From positions 1 through 64,000 of the forward strand of contig JAJTHZ010000056.1 in NCBI GenBank assembly GCA_021299185.1: 64,000 nt of DNA, written 5' to 3'. Made by a program: the position numbers and the translations under genes. A model generated the notes under the pieces. That model was not told where the DNA came from. It did not search any database and was given only the letters and a program-made list of their open reading frames with translations. This document shows, in pieces, positions 1-9,355 of the stretch (its first letter is position 1; each line of letters begins with the position of its first letter). Origin of the DNA: Lysobacteraceae bacterium. GTDB taxonomy: Bacteria; Pseudomonadota; Gammaproteobacteria; Xanthomonadales; Ahniellaceae.

Positions 1-121
1 CAAACGCAGGGCACGTGGATTCACCCGCCTGTCCACGATCCGAACCGTCATTTTCCTGATCGCCGGAAAGCTCGACTTCTACTCGGTCAACCCGCATGTC
101 GCTCGCCCGGCATAACCCACT

Positions 122-304
122 TGAATTTCAACAGACCCATATCTCAACGGTGACCTCAAGCGAGCCGTGCACAGCGATGTCCCACCCAAGGACTCCGGAG
201 AACTCAAGCGCACCGTTCGCAAACACCTCCGCGCCATTCAGCGATCGCGGTCGCGGGTGAGGAGCTACTTTCAACATCCGAAGATCCGCTACGCGGCAGC
301 GTGA
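122..304 (+). pseudogene. IS630-type transposase remnant (C-terminal end)
   Basis: The frame ending at the TGA of 302-304 reads YLNGDLKRAVHS, a stretch typical of the region after the last acidic residue of IS630-family DDE transposases, followed by a basic tail ending in YFQHPKIRYAA. Upstream in the same frame there are stops at 113-115 and 122-124 exactly where the conserved 'PELNPDE' segment should be, and the degenerate sequence still resembles it. There is no intact transposase in the window, so this is a decayed fragment that may run off the left edge. The family assignment rests on the tail motif only. Confidence 0.55.
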
Positions 305-388
305 ACTTCAGATACAAAGACACCGGGTTGATAAGTGATGCTGCTGTGTTAGCTTCACTGGAGTGCACCATGCCAAGGAGGGGCGGCG

Positions 389-754
389 ATGCCCACGACC
401 CAACTCCCGACCCGCATACGCCTGGCGAGGCGAAATGCGAAGCTGACCCAAGCTGGCGTTGCTCGGCTCTTGGCTGTTCAGCCAAGCGCAGTTGCGCAGT
501 GGGAAAATCCTTCGGGGACCTTGCCCACCGGGAAGCACATGGCAGAGATTGCCGTGGCAACCGGCGTTAGTTTCGATTGGCTGGCGACTGGGCGGGGCTC
601 AATGGCGTCCCCTCTCTCGGAGCCGGCCGTTCTAACCGCCGATTCCATCGCAATGGACGAGATCGAAGAGCGGGTGCTTAGGCTGCTGCGAACTGTGCCA
701 CCGAGCGCACGCTCTGTCGTCGTGAAGATGCTCGAAGGGCTCGCAAGGTGCTGA
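389..754 (+). CDS. XRE/Cro-type helix-turn-helix regulator
   Basis: This encodes a 121-residue protein with an N-terminal helix-turn-helix of the XRE family (about residues 8-62; RIRLARRNAKLTQAGVARLL, then SAVAQWENPSG). A short C-terminal helical tail (about 85-120) has no recognisable effector domain. Such proteins bind operators as dimers and usually act as repressors in phage, plasmid or toxin-antitoxin settings. The start is supported by a strong AAGGAGG at 375-381, seven bases before the ATG. Base composition looks lower in GC than the core genes to the right, and a transposase remnant lies just upstream, so acquisition by transfer is likely. No toxin or phage gene is seen beside it, and the target is unknown. 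Confidence 0.8.
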   Translation: MPTTQLPTRIRLARRNAKLTQAGVARLLAVQPSAVAQWENPSGTLPTGKHMAEIAVATGVSFDWLATGRGSMASPLSEPAVLTADSIAMDEIEERVLRLLRTVPPSARSVVVKMLEGLARC

Positions 755-1025
755 AGGATTTGTAGCGGACGCGTCATGCCCAGACGCGGCTTCCCCGTTG
801 GGTGCGGCGCGGTCAAGGCGATCCGCGGCGAGGCGAAGAAGCAGGCTGACGAACGGAAAGGTAGCGCGTGGTCAAGGTGCCTGCATCCCCGCGCGCTGCG
901 TCGGACCGCTAAGGTTAAGGCCAATGCCAGCCCTCGCGGGCTGCTCGCACGAATACGCTTTTGTTGCGATAGGCAACGTAGGCCGGAGATTCCACGAGTT
1001 GGATGGTGGTTAATCCTGCATCGAG
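755..1025. other. Gene-free junction between the accessory edge and ntrY
   Basis: No convincing gene is visible on either strand. Two small hairpins occur, CAGCCC-TCGC-GGGCTG (928-943) and GTTGC-GATAG-GCAAC (963-977). No tRNA or clear attachment-site repeat is seen. In relatives the response-regulator gene ntrX would begin here, reading leftward, but no trace of a receiver domain is found in any frame. Confidence 0.5.
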
Positions 1026-3188
1026 TCACGTTGTTGCGCCCGGTCGCCGAGATTCACGTCCCCGCGGAAAACACACCGTGAACACCGCGCCACCGCCCTC
1101 GCGGTCGGCGGCGGCGACGCGCGCGGCGTGTTCATCGGCGACCTTGCGCACGATCGCGAGGCCGAGGCCGCTGCCGCGGGGTTTTCCGGTTCGATAGGGT
1201 TCGAACCAGGTGTCGTCGAAGCCCGGCGGCAGGCCGCTGCCGCGGTCGGCCACGCTGAGCGCGACCTCGGCGCGACCGGCGTCGTCGACGCAGCGGGTGG
1301 CCAGTTCGATCTCCGCGCCGCCGGCCGAGGCCTCGATCGCGTTCTTGACCAGGTTGTGCAGCAACTGGCGCAGGCGGCCGGCGTCGGCGCGGATCCAGGG
1401 GTCGGCGGGGTCGAGGGTGCGCAGTACGCGCAGCTTCGGGTCCTGCTCGTAAAGGTCCAGGACCTGCGCGACGAGCGCGTTCAGCGACAGGCGTTCGAGC
1501 TTCAATTGCGGTGGCCGCGCATAGTCACCGAAGGCGTTGACCAGGGTCTTGAGCGCCTCGACCTGGGCCACGATGGTGCCGGTGGCCTTGTCCAGCACCT
1601 GCGCGTCGGCAGGCTCCAGCTTGCCGCCGAGGCGCAGCTTGAGGCGCTCGGCGCTCAACTGGATCGGGGTCAGCGGGTTCTTGACCTCGTGCGCGAGGCG
1701 GCGCGCGACCTCGCTCCACGCGGCCTCGCGCTGCGCCTGGTTGAGCACGGTCTCGTCGTCGATCACCGCCACGTGGCCCTCTTCGCCCGCCGGCAACATG
1801 GCGCCGCGCAGGACCAGCACCTGGGCGGACTCGCCGGCGGAATCGCGCGGCAACTGCAGTTCCTGCCGCCACTCGCGAACGCCTTCGGCGCTGCGCGCGG
1901 ACAGCGCGTCGACGAACAGGCGCAGCGCCGGCTCGGCGGCGGCGAGGTCGGCCAGCGGGCGGCCGACGAAGGGCGACAGTTCGACCCCGAGGATGCGCGC
2001 GGCGGCCTCGTTGGCGGTGCGCAGCGCGCCGTCCGTGCCCCAGGTCAGCACGCCGCTGGACAGGCGCGCCAGCACGGTGCCGAGGTAAGCGCGCTGGCGC
2101 TCGGTCTGCGCCTGCGATTCTCGCGCGGCGGCGCTGGTGGCGGCCAGTTCGCGACTCATGCGGTTGAACGAATCGCTGAGGAAGCCGAGTTCGTCGTCGC
2201 CACCGGCCGGGACTTCGGTGCCGTACTCGCCGCGCGCGATCGCGCCGGTGGCCGCAGCCAGCCGCGCCACCGGCGCGACCTGGCGCCGCGCCACGCGCAA
2301 GGCGGCGAACACCGCCAGCAGCAGCGACAGCAGCAGGGCCAGCGTCAGCACCAGGGTGAAGGTCAGTTTCAGCGAGTCGCGCAGGAACGACAGCCGCTGC
2401 CAGTCGGCCCAGGTGGCTTCGATGTTGCGCGCCAGCGGCTGCACCTCGGCCGGCAGCGGCCACAGCGCGAGCAGCACGCCGTCGGGCGGGGCCGCACGCA
2501 GCACGCGCACCACGAGATCGTCGCCGAGCGGCTGGCTGGACGCCTCGATCGCGCCGTCGCGCACGCGCAGCACCTCGGTGGGATCGGGTGGCGCGGGCAG
2601 CAGCAGGCGCGGATCGGCGGCGGCCGCGGCGCGCAGTTCGCCGCCCGGGCCGTACAGCGCGAACTGCAGGGCGCGACTGCGATCGAGTTCCTCCTCCAGC
2701 GCGGCCTGCACGTCGGGCGCGGCGGCGAGCCGCTCGACCAGCGCGGCGCTGTCGGCGCGCGCGCGCGCCACCTCGCCGTCCAGCCACAGCCGGCCCAGCG
2801 ACAGCGCGTCGTCGAGGCCGGCTTCCACGCGCACGTTGAGCCAGGAGTCGACGGTGGCGTGCAGGAAGCGCAGCGCGAAGCCGTACACCAGCAGTAGCGG
2901 CGGCACCGCCAGCAGCACCAGCGCCACCGTCCAGCGCGCCGCCAGGCGCGCCCCGGGCCGGCCTTCGCGGCGCGCGCGCAAGAGGTCGAGCACGCGGCCG
3001 CCGATCGCGCCCAGCACCAGCGCCACCGACGCCGCGGCACCGCCGAAGGCCCACAGCCACCAGCGCCCGAGCCACGCGGTGTCGGCCTCGGCGTCGCCGG
3101 CCAGCAGCAGGACGAAGGCCAGCAGGGCCGCCAGCGCCAGCGCCGGCAGCAGGCCGAAGGCGATGCGGATCAGGCGCCGGCGGTCCAT
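1026..3188 (-). CDS. ntrY: NtrY-type membrane sensor histidine kinase
   Basis: This 720-residue kinase has the NtrY layout: three N-terminal membrane segments (about 8-30, 43-62, 85-106), a periplasmic region, a fourth segment (about 275-297), HAMP (about 300-350), PAS (about 365-480), HisKA with H500 in RRLAHEVKNPLTP, and an HATPase domain with GSGLGLAIV near the end. NtrY kinases respond to nitrogen or envelope and redox conditions and phosphorylate NtrX. The ATG at 3188 was chosen because everything upstream in frame is low-complexity shadow of the preceding gene. It overlaps the 3' end of the DUF4390 gene, implying one operon. The partner ntrX is absent downstream. The C-terminal tail after VFTVCFP is basic and may be altered by the junction. 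Confidence 0.85.
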   Translation of the reverse strand: MDRRRLIRIAFGLLPALALAALLAFVLLLAGDAEADTAWLGRWWLWAFGGAAASVALVLGAIGGRVLDLLRARREGRPGARLAARWTVALVLLAVPPLLLVYGFALRFLHATVDSWLNVRVEAGLDDALSLGRLWLDGEVARARADSAALVERLAAAPDVQAALEEELDRSRALQFALYGPGGELRAAAAADPRLLLPAPPDPTEVLRVRDGAIEASSQPLGDDLVVRVLRAAPPDGVLLALWPLPAEVQPLARNIEATWADWQRLSFLRDSLKLTFTLVLTLALLLSLLLAVFAALRVARRQVAPVARLAAATGAIARGEYGTEVPAGGDDELGFLSDSFNRMSRELAATSAAARESQAQTERQRAYLGTVLARLSSGVLTWGTDGALRTANEAAARILGVELSPFVGRPLADLAAAEPALRLFVDALSARSAEGVREWRQELQLPRDSAGESAQVLVLRGAMLPAGEEGHVAVIDDETVLNQAQREAAWSEVARRLAHEVKNPLTPIQLSAERLKLRLGGKLEPADAQVLDKATGTIVAQVEALKTLVNAFGDYARPPQLKLERLSLNALVAQVLDLYEQDPKLRVLRTLDPADPWIRADAGRLRQLLHNLVKNAIEASAGGAEIELATRCVDDAGRAEVALSVADRGSGLPPGFDDTWFEPYRTGKPRGSGLGLAIVRKVADEHAARVAAADREGGGAVFTVCFPRGRESRRPGATT

Positions 3189-3682
3189 GCGTGCTCCGGC
3201 AGGTCGAGCCGCCAGCGCGGCGAGAACAGCGCCGGCAGGCGCAGCGGCGGCGGCAGTGCGTCGACGTCCAGCGACAGCGACAGCGCGAGCCGGGTGCCGG
3301 GCGGCAGCCCGGACCAGTCGGCGGGCAGCGGCAGGCGCACTCGGTCGAGCGCGGCCAGCAGCAGCGAGCGACGGGCGAAGGTGCGGACGGCCCCGCTGTC
3401 GAGGTCGGTCCAGGCGTAGCGCTGGGCCAGCGGCAGGTAGCGCAGTTCGATGCGGCGCACCGCGCGCAGGTGGCGCGCGCCGTCCGCGGCGAGGTCGAGG
3501 CGCAGCACCAGCGGCACGCCGCGGTCGAGCGCGGCCAGCAGATCGGCGGTCGGTTGCAGGCGCAGGCGCGCGTCGATCGCCGGCGCCGCGCCGTCGTCGA
3601 TGCGCGCCGATTCGATCGCCCCGCCGCCGTGGCAGGCGCACAGCAGCGCGGCGAACGCGAGCAGCGCGAGCCGTCGCGCCAC
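3170..3682 (-). CDS. DUF4390-family lipoprotein
   Basis: About 170 residues. The N-terminus RRLALLAFAALLCACHGG looks like a lipoprotein signal with a lipobox ending at C17 or nearby, so the product probably sits in the envelope. The rest is a beta-rich domain matching DUF4390 in layout (RRIELRYLPLAQRYAW, SLSLDVDALPPPLRLPALFSPRWRL). DUF4390 genes typically lie between rsmB and ntrY in gammaproteobacteria, as here, but their function is not known. I chose GTG at 3682, four bases after the rsmB stop. Longer in-frame extensions only read through rsmB. The gene overlaps the ntrY start by 19 bases, consistent with translational coupling. Confidence 0.75.
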   Translation of the reverse strand: MARRLALLAFAALLCACHGGGAIESARIDDGAAPAIDARLRLQPTADLLAALDRGVPLVLRLDLAADGARHLRAVRRIELRYLPLAQRYAWTDLDSGAVRTFARRSLLLAALDRVRLPLPADWSGLPPGTRLALSLSLDVDALPPPLRLPALFSPRWRLDLPEHAWTAGA

Positions 3683-3686
3683 GCGC

Positions 3687-5003
3687 TCAGTCGCGCGCCA
3701 GCACCGCGTAGTAGAAACCGTCGAGCCCGTCGTCGCCGGGGAAGTGCTGGCGCCCGGCGCCGCTGGCGACGCCGAACCAGGCCGGCACCGCATCGCGGGG
3801 GCGGGCATCGGGCGTGCGGGCCAGGAAGGCAGCGATCCGGCGTGCGTTCTCATCGGCCAGCACCGAGCAGGTCGCATAGACTAGCCGCCCCCCGGGGGCC
3901 AGCAAAGGCCACAGCGCGTTCAGCAGGCGGTCCTGGGTCGCGCACAGCGCGGCGACATCGCCGGCGCGGCGCAGGCGGCGGATGTCGGGATGGCGCCGGA
4001 TCACGCCGCTGCCGCTGCAGGGTGCGTCGACCAGGATGCGATCGAAGGGCCGGCCATCCCACCACCCCGCGGGCGCGGTGGCGTCGGCCACGCGCACCAC
4101 GCCGGCCAGCCCGAGGCGGGCGAACCCGGCCTCGATGCGCGCCGCGCGCGGCGCCGACTCGTCGAGCGCCAGCAGGTCGATGGCGGGTTCGCGTTCCAGC
4201 AGGTGCGCCGCCTTGCCGCCGGGCGCGGCGCAGGCATCGAGCACGCGCAGTCCGGGCCGCAGGTCCATCAGGTCCGCGGCGAGCTGCGCGGCGCCGTCCT
4301 GCACCGACAGCGCGCCGGCATCGAAGCCGGGCAGTGCGTGCACGTCGACCGGCTCGGCCAGCACGATCGCATCGGGCAGGTGCGGATGCGCGGTGGCCGC
4401 GAGGCCGGCGGCGGCGAGCGCCGCCAGCGCCGCGTCGCGGCCGCCGCGGCGCCGGGAGGCGCGCAGCAGCATCGGCGCCGGCGCATTGTTGGCCGCCAGG
4501 ATGCGCGCGACGTCGGCCGGCCAGTCGCGCGCCAGCGCGTCGACCAGCCAGCGCGAATGCTGGTGGCGCTGCACGGGATCGTCCGGCAGCGCGGCGAGCA
4601 GCGCCTCGCGCTCGCGCAGGAAGCGGCGCAGCACCGCGTTGGCCAGCGCCGCCAGGCGCGGCCGGCCGAGCGCGCGCACCGCGGCGACCGTGCCCGAGAC
4701 CGCGGCATACGGTGGCGCGATGCCCGCGTCGAGCTGCGCCAGACCGGCCAGCAGGGCCGCTCGCACCAGGCGGTCGAGCTTCGCGCCGTCGCGCGCGAGC
4801 AGCGCGTCGAGCAGCGCCTCGTAGCGCCACGGCGCGCGCAGGGTCGCGAAGCAGATCGCACGCAGCAGGCCGCGGTCGCGCGGGTCCGAAAGCGCGGCAT
4901 CGGCGGCCGGCAGCGCGGCATCCAGCGCGTGGCCGCGCCAGACGTGCGCGAGCACCCGCGCGGCCTGTTCGCGCGCTGCCGCGCCGTCGTCGCCGGCGTT
5001 CAC
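3687..5003 (-). CDS. rsmB: 16S rRNA m5C967 methyltransferase RsmB
   Basis: A 438-residue protein with an N-terminal NusB-like RNA-binding domain (about 1-135, [12 protein letters not shown]...) and a C-terminal Rossmann methyltransferase domain. Visible motifs are [15 protein letters not shown] (SAM binding), [17 protein letters not shown] (first catalytic cysteine) and [13 protein letters not shown] (second cysteine). The enzyme methylates C967 of 16S rRNA using S-adenosylmethionine. The GTG start at 5003 overlaps the fmt TGA (sequence GTGA), the usual fmt-rsmB coupling. The much longer in-frame extension through fmt is shadow. Confidence 0.93.
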   Translation of the reverse strand: MNAGDDGAAAREQAARVLAHVWRGHALDAALPAADAALSDPRDRGLLRAICFATLRAPWRYEALLDALLARDGAKLDRLVRAALLAGLAQLDAGIAPPYAAVSGTVAAVRALGRPRLAALANAVLRRFLREREALLAALPDDPVQRHQHSRWLVDALARDWPADVARILAANNAPAPMLLRASRRRGGRDAALAALAAAGLAATAHPHLPDAIVLAEPVDVHALPGFDAGALSVQDGAAQLAADLMDLRPGLRVLDACAAPGGKAAHLLEREPAIDLLALDESAPRAARIEAGFARLGLAGVVRVADATAPAGWWDGRPFDRILVDAPCSGSGVIRRHPDIRRLRRAGDVAALCATQDRLLNALWPLLAPGGRLVYATCSVLADENARRIAAFLARTPDARPRDAVPAWFGVASGAGRQHFPGDDGLDGFYYAVLARD

Positions 5004-5941
5004 CGCGGCGGCCGCCGCAGCCCCGGCCGCGGGTTGAGGTAGTCGGCCGCCGACAGCACGCGCGCGCCCGGCCGCTGCACCGCGGTCAAGCGCAGCGCAC
5101 CGTCGCCGGTGGCGAGGTCGATGCCCTCGCGGCCGGCGCCGATCACGCTGCCGGGCGCGGCGGCTGCGGCGTCCACCGCCTGCGCGGCGTGCACGCGCAC
5201 GCGCTCGCCGTCGAGTTCCAGTTCCGCCACCGGCCACGGCAGGAAGGCGCGCACCTTGCGCGCCAGCGCCGCGGCGGGCTGCGCGAGGTCGAGCACCGCC
5301 TCGGCCTTGTCGATCTTGCGCGCATAGGTCACGCCCTCGGCCGACTGCGGCTGCGGCACCGGGCGGATGCCGGCGCGCAGCAGGGCGAGGCCGTCCTTGA
5401 CCACCTGCGCGCCCATCGTCGCCAGGCGGTCGTGCAGGGTCTGCGCGGTGTCGGCCTCGTCGATCGGGGTGTCCAGCGAGAGCAGCACCGGGCCGGTATC
5501 GAGGCCGGGCTCCATCTGCATCAGGCACACGCCGGTGCGTGCATCGCCGGCCTCGATCGCGCGCTGGATCGGTGCCGCACCGCGCCAGCGCGGCAGCAGC
5601 GAGGCGTGCACGTTCCAGCAACCGAAACGCGGGATGGCGAGCACGGCGCGGGGCAGGATCAGCCCGTAGGCGACCACCACCAGCAGGTCCGGCTGCAGGT
5701 CGCGCAGCGCCTGCTGCGCGGCGGTGTCCTTCAACGTCTCCGGCTGGAACACCGGCACCGCGCTGCGCAGCGCCAGCTGCTTGACCGGGCTCGCCGCCAG
5801 TTCGCGCCCACGCCCGGCCGGACGATCCGGCTGCGTCCACGCACCGACGACCTCGTGCGGCGAGTCGAGCAGCGCGGCGAGCACCGGTACGGCGAAGTCG
5901 GGCGTACCGGCGAAGGCGATTCGGAAGCGGTTGGGGGACAT
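5000..5941 (-). CDS. fmt: Methionyl-tRNA formyltransferase
   Basis: This 313-residue enzyme transfers the formyl group from 10-formyl-THF to Met-tRNAi. The N-terminal formyltransferase fold carries [12 protein letters not shown] at the start, the [16 protein letters not shown] catalytic segment (Asn and His), and LDTGPVL. The C-terminal OB-like domain contains the [10 protein letters not shown] segment. The ATG at 5941 ([10 protein letters not shown]) fits the family better than the ATG 15 bases upstream. It is followed by rsmB with overlapping stop and start. A heptamer-repeat element separates it from def, so def and fmt, often cotranscribed, are interrupted here by about 190 bases. Confidence 0.95.
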   Translation of the reverse strand: MSPNRFRIAFAGTPDFAVPVLAALLDSPHEVVGAWTQPDRPAGRGRELAASPVKQLALRSAVPVFQPETLKDTAAQQALRDLQPDLLVVVAYGLILPRAVLAIPRFGCWNVHASLLPRWRGAAPIQRAIEAGDARTGVCLMQMEPGLDTGPVLLSLDTPIDEADTAQTLHDRLATMGAQVVKDGLALLRAGIRPVPQPQSAEGVTYARKIDKAEAVLDLAQPAAALARKVRAFLPWPVAELELDGERVRVHAAQAVDAAAAAPGSVIGAGREGIDLATGDGALRLTAVQRPGARVLSAADYLNPRPGLRRPPR

Positions 5942-5975
5942 GGCCCTTGGCGGCATGGAGGATCGGGGAGGAACG

Positions 5976-6126
5976 AGGGCCCAGGGCCCAGGGTATAGGG
6001 CCCAGTAGAAGCCGGCGCTGCGCTGCGTGCGGCGGACCCCGCCGATCTACAGCGCGACAGCGGGCCCTGAGGCAAACGCACGATCAGCAGGCTTTTCTGG
6101 GCCCTATACCCTGGGCCCTGGGCCCT
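5976..6126. repeat. Inverted pair of AGGGCCC-heptamer arrays (element 1)
   Basis: A perfect 30-base inverted repeat. The left arm (5976-6005) reads as 7-base words AGGGCCC, AGGGCCC, AGGGTAT, AGGGCCC, AG. The right arm (6097-6126) is its exact reverse complement. About 90 bases lie between the arms. The flank next to the right arm reads (on the minus strand) AGAAAAGCC, which recurs beside the copies near 47.1 and 47.3 kb. Because the arms are complementary, a transcript through the fmt-def gap would form a long hairpin. Confidence 0.9.
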
Positions 6127-6130
6127 GCCT

Positions 6131-6679
6131 TCAGATGGTATGGCGCCGCTGCTCATCGGCATCCGCGCCACCCGCCGCGGCGCGCTCCTTGGCCGCCTTG
6201 GCCAGCCGCTTGCGCACCTGTTCGCGCTTGAACGGCGAGAGGTAGTCGACGAACACCTTGCCGTCGAGATGGTCCATCTCGTGCTGGATGCACACCGCGA
6301 GCAGGCCGTCGGCCCACATCTCGAAGGGCTGGCCGTGGCGGTCGAGCGCGCGCACCCGGATGCGGTCGGCACGATCGACGTCGGCGTAGATGCCGGGCAC
6401 CGACAGGCAGCCCTCCTGGTAGGTCTGAGCGCCCTGTTTTTCCAGGATTTCGGGGTTGATGAACACCAGCGGGGCGTTCTTCTCCTCGCTGACGTCGATC
6501 ACCATGAAGCGTCGGTGCACGTCGACCTGGGTCGCCGCCAGGCCGATGCCGGGCGCGGCGTACATGGTCTCGAACATGTCGTCGATCAGCCGCGACAGGG
6601 CATCGTCCACGCGCTCGACGGGCTGTGCGCGGGTTCGCAGTCGCGGATCGGGGAATTCAAGGATGGTGAGCATGGCCAT
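6131..6679 (-). CDS. def: Peptide deformylase
   Basis: This 182-residue metalloenzyme removes the N-formyl group from nascent proteins. All three signature motifs are present: GIGLAATQ (about 44-51), EGCLSVP with metal ligand C91, and QHEMDHLDG with H133, E134 and H137. The C-terminal tail after about residue 165 is charged and Ala-rich. Two nearby ATGs (6679 and 6673) could both be starts; the first is used. It is the first gene of the def-(repeat)-fmt-rsmB run and lies head to head with the LysM gene at 6835, sharing the intergenic region 6680-6834. Confidence 0.95.
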   Translation of the reverse strand: MAMLTILEFPDPRLRTRAQPVERVDDALSRLIDDMFETMYAAPGIGLAATQVDVHRRFMVIDVSEEKNAPLVFINPEILEKQGAQTYQEGCLSVPGIYADVDRADRIRVRALDRHGQPFEMWADGLLAVCIQHEMDHLDGKVFVDYLSPFKREQVRKRLAKAAKERAAAGGADADEQRRHTI

Positions 6680-6834
6680 CCGCCCACGATGCGGGGGCCG
6701 CGGCCGGGATTCAAGTCCTGTCGCGGAGGCGGGGGGCGCCGGGACGCGGGAACGGGACCGGATTCGGTCGATTTGCGCCCTGCCGCCGATCGGTTACACT
6801 CAGGAAACCTTGGGGAATCAGGAATTTGGCCGTC

Positions 6835-8013
6835 ATGCTTAAGCAAATTCTTGCAGTTGTGACGGGCGTGGGGGTCGCGGTCGGCGTTTTTGCCGCCGAC
6901 GTGGCGCTCAAGGACGGGCATCCCGACACCTACACGGTGCAGAAGGGCGACACGCTCTGGGACATCGCCGGCAAGTTCCTGTCCAAGCCCTGGCTGTGGC
7001 CGGAGATCTGGCAGGCCAATCCGCAGGTCGAGAACCCGCACCTGATCTATCCGGGCGACGTGCTCAACCTGGTGTGGATCGACGGCAAGCCGCGCCTGAC
7101 CGTGGGCGAGCGGCCGCCGTTCGGCCCGCGCGTGCGCGCCGAGCCGCTGTCGGATGCCACCACCGCCGTGCCGCTGGGTCGCGTGCTGCCCTTCCTCGAG
7201 AAGATGCGCGTGGTCGACAGAGCCGAATTCGAGGGCCTGCCCTACGTGGTGGCGATCGAGGAGAACCGCCTGCGCGGCACGCCGGGCCAGGTGGTGTACG
7301 TGCGCGGCATCGATGCAGCACCCGGCACGCGGGTTCTGGTGGTGCGCGCGACCAATGACTACTACGACGTGCCCGACGCCGCGTTCTGGCAGGAGCAGCG
7401 CCGCAAGGTGGCCGCCCATTCGCTGGAGTCCGACGGAGAGTTCGAGAACCCGACCTGGCACTGGATGTGGACCCTGCGCTTCGGCAAGACCGGCCGCTCC
7501 GAGTACCTCGGCACCGAGTTGATGGAGATCGCGCAGGGCGAAGTGCTGCGCGGCGGCGACCCGGCGACCGTGCTGGTCAAGGCGGCGGACAGCGAGGTGC
7601 GCGACGGCGACCGCGTCATCGTCGGCGGCTCGATGCCCTTCGACATGACGTTCTTCCCGCGCGCGCCGAAGGCGGTGCCTGAAGGCCTGCGGGTGGTGTC
7701 GCTGACCGGCGCGTACAACGCTGCCGGCCCGAACCAGGTGATCGCGCTGTCGCGCGGCGCCCGCGACGGTCTCGAGAATGGCGAAGTGTTTTCGATTTTC
7801 AGCCCGGGCGAGACCGTGGTCGACCGCGTGAAGCACCCCGACGGCAGCCTGCAGCGCGCATTCCGCCCGGGCCGCACCGAGGTGACCTTGCCGGACGAAT
7901 TCGTCGGCCACGCGATGGTGTTCCGCACCTTCGACCGCATCAGCTACGCGCTGATCATGGACGGCATCCGCCCGGTCGAGCCCGGCGACATCCTGCGCGA
8001 GCCGGCGAACTGA
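6835..8013 (+). CDS. LysM-domain secreted protein
   Basis: A 392-residue protein with an N-terminal signal peptide (about 1-20, KQILAVVTGVGVAVGVFAA) and a LysM domain (about 32-80: TYTVQKGDTLWDIAGKFL ... NPHLIYPGDVLNL) that binds peptidoglycan. The remaining 300 residues have no named catalytic motif. This gene is commonly found upstream of dprA in gammaproteobacteria and is transcribed divergently from def, as here. The ATG at 6835 was preferred to the upstream TTG because AGGAA at 6820-6824 is then at a workable distance. A terminator-like hairpin follows at 8020. Confidence 0.85.
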   Translation: MLKQILAVVTGVGVAVGVFAADVALKDGHPDTYTVQKGDTLWDIAGKFLSKPWLWPEIWQANPQVENPHLIYPGDVLNLVWIDGKPRLTVGERPPFGPRVRAEPLSDATTAVPLGRVLPFLEKMRVVDRAEFEGLPYVVAIEENRLRGTPGQVVYVRGIDAAPGTRVLVVRATNDYYDVPDAAFWQEQRRKVAAHSLESDGEFENPTWHWMWTLRFGKTGRSEYLGTELMEIAQGEVLRGGDPATVLVKAADSEVRDGDRVIVGGSMPFDMTFFPRAPKAVPEGLRVVSLTGAYNAAGPNQVIALSRGARDGLENGEVFSIFSPGETVVDRVKHPDGSLQRAFRPGRTEVTLPDEFVGHAMVFRTFDRISYALIMDGIRPVEPGDILREPAN

Positions 8014-8019
8014 TCCGCG

Positions 8020-8041
8020 CGCCGCCACGACGCGGCGTTTT
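8020..8041 (+). terminator. Candidate intrinsic terminator after the LysM gene
   Basis: The stem CGCCGC (8020-8025) pairs with GCGGCG (8032-8037) around a six-base loop and is followed directly by TTTT (8038-8041). It lies seven bases after the LysM stop codon and ahead of dprA. The stem is short, so termination may be partial. Confidence 0.55.
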
Positions 8042-8081
8042 CCTACAGAAGGCGATGCACCGCGGCGGCTAGACTGCCGCG

Positions 8082-9218
8082 GTGCCACTGCCCGACCTGC
8101 CCGATCGCGAACTCACTGCCTGGCTCGCCCTGCTGGCCGCCCCAAGGCTGTCCGCGCGCGCGCTCCGCGACGGCCTCGCACGGCACCGCGACGCCGCCAC
8201 CCTGCTGTCCGCAGGCCCGACGGCCTGGCGCGCGCTGGGCATCGACCCGGCCAACGACGAGCATCTGCTGAAGCCGCCGCCGGGGATCACGCAGCGGCGC
8301 TGGCTGGAGGCCCCCGCGCACCACCTGGTGCGCTTCGGCAGCGCCGACTACCCGCCGCTGCTCGCGCGCGCGCCCGATCCACCGGCCGCGCTGTGGGTCG
8401 ACGGCGATCCGACCGTGCTGTGGCTGCCGCAACTGGCGATCGTCGGCTCGCGCAGCGCGACCAGCGGCGGGCTGGCCCATGCGCGCGACTTCGCCGCCAC
8501 CTTCGCGCGCGGCGGGCTCACCGTCACCAGCGGGCTCGCCGAGGGCGTGGATGCCGCCGCGCACGAGGCCACGCTGGCCGCCGGCGGCACCACCATCGCG
8601 GTGTTCGGCACCGGCATCGACCAGGTGTTCCCGCGCCGGCACGCCGATCTCGCCGCGCGAATCGCGGGCCAGGGCGCGCTGGTGTCGGAGTTCCCGCTCG
8701 GCACCGACGGCCTGCCACCGCACTTCCCGCGCCGCAACCGCATCATCGCCGGGCTGTCGCTGGGCACCCTGGTGGTGGAAGCCGGCCTGCGCTCGGGCAC
8801 CCTGATCACCGCCCGTTGCGCATCCGAGGCCGGGCGCGAGGTGTTCGCCATCCCCGGCTCGATCCACAACCCGCTCGCGCGCGGCTGCCACCGGCTGATC
8901 CGCGACGGCGCCAAGCTGGTCGAAAGCGCACAGGACGTGCTCGACGAACTGGCCCCGCTGGCGCAGGAACTCGGCGCCGAGCTGGCCGGCGCGCTGGCCG
9001 CGCACGATGCGACCGAAGCGGGCGCACCCGCCTCGCGACGCGACGATCCGGACTACGCGCGCCTGCTGGACGCGCTCGGCCATGACCCGCAGGCGGTCGA
9101 CGTGCTGGCGGCCCGCACCGGGTTGACCGTGGCCGCCCTATCCAGCATGCTGCTGATGCTGGAACTCGAAGGGATTGTGGCTGCGCAGCCCGGTGGCTAC
9201 TACGCCTTGTGTCCCTGA
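8082..9218 (+). CDS. dprA: DNA-processing protein DprA
   Basis: A 378-residue DprA/Smf protein, which loads RecA onto incoming single-stranded DNA during natural transformation. The central Rossmann-like domain shows LAIVGSRSATSGG, TSGLAEGVDAAAHE, TIAVFGTGIDQVFPRRH, FPRRNRIIAGLS and SGTLITARCASEAGREVFAIPG. An N-terminal helical region (1-75) and a C-terminal winged-helix (DprA_WH, about 320-378) complete the usual three-part layout. The GTG start at 8082 gives the family-like N-terminus. No other competence gene is in the window. smg follows about 140 bases later. Confidence 0.95.
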   Translation: MPLPDLPDRELTAWLALLAAPRLSARALRDGLARHRDAATLLSAGPTAWRALGIDPANDEHLLKPPPGITQRRWLEAPAHHLVRFGSADYPPLLARAPDPPAALWVDGDPTVLWLPQLAIVGSRSATSGGLAHARDFAATFARGGLTVTSGLAEGVDAAAHEATLAAGGTTIAVFGTGIDQVFPRRHADLAARIAGQGALVSEFPLGTDGLPPHFPRRNRIIAGLSLGTLVVEAGLRSGTLITARCASEAGREVFAIPGSIHNPLARGCHRLIRDGAKLVESAQDVLDELAPLAQELGAELAGALAAHDATEAGAPASRRDDPDYARLLDALGHDPQAVDVLAARTGLTVAALSSMLLMLELEGIVAAQPGGYYALCP

Positions 9219-9355
9219 TCCCGACCGCCGGGGTCCAGCACGTGGGGGGAACCGGGCCGCGACCGCCCGGACCAAGGCCCGGACCGGATCGTCGCGATCC
9301 GCCACCGGCCGCGCCAGCACGCCGCGGGCCACTGCGCCCCGCGCGGGACGGGATG

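Noticed and set aside
900-1000. Integron attC-like or attachment site near the left junction
   Set aside because: Only short hairpins are present; the consensus core sites and an integrase gene are lacking.
1128-5998. Large plus-strand open frames opposite ntrY, rsmB and fmt
   Set aside because: Shadows of well-recognised minus-strand genes; compositionally biased and without start signals.
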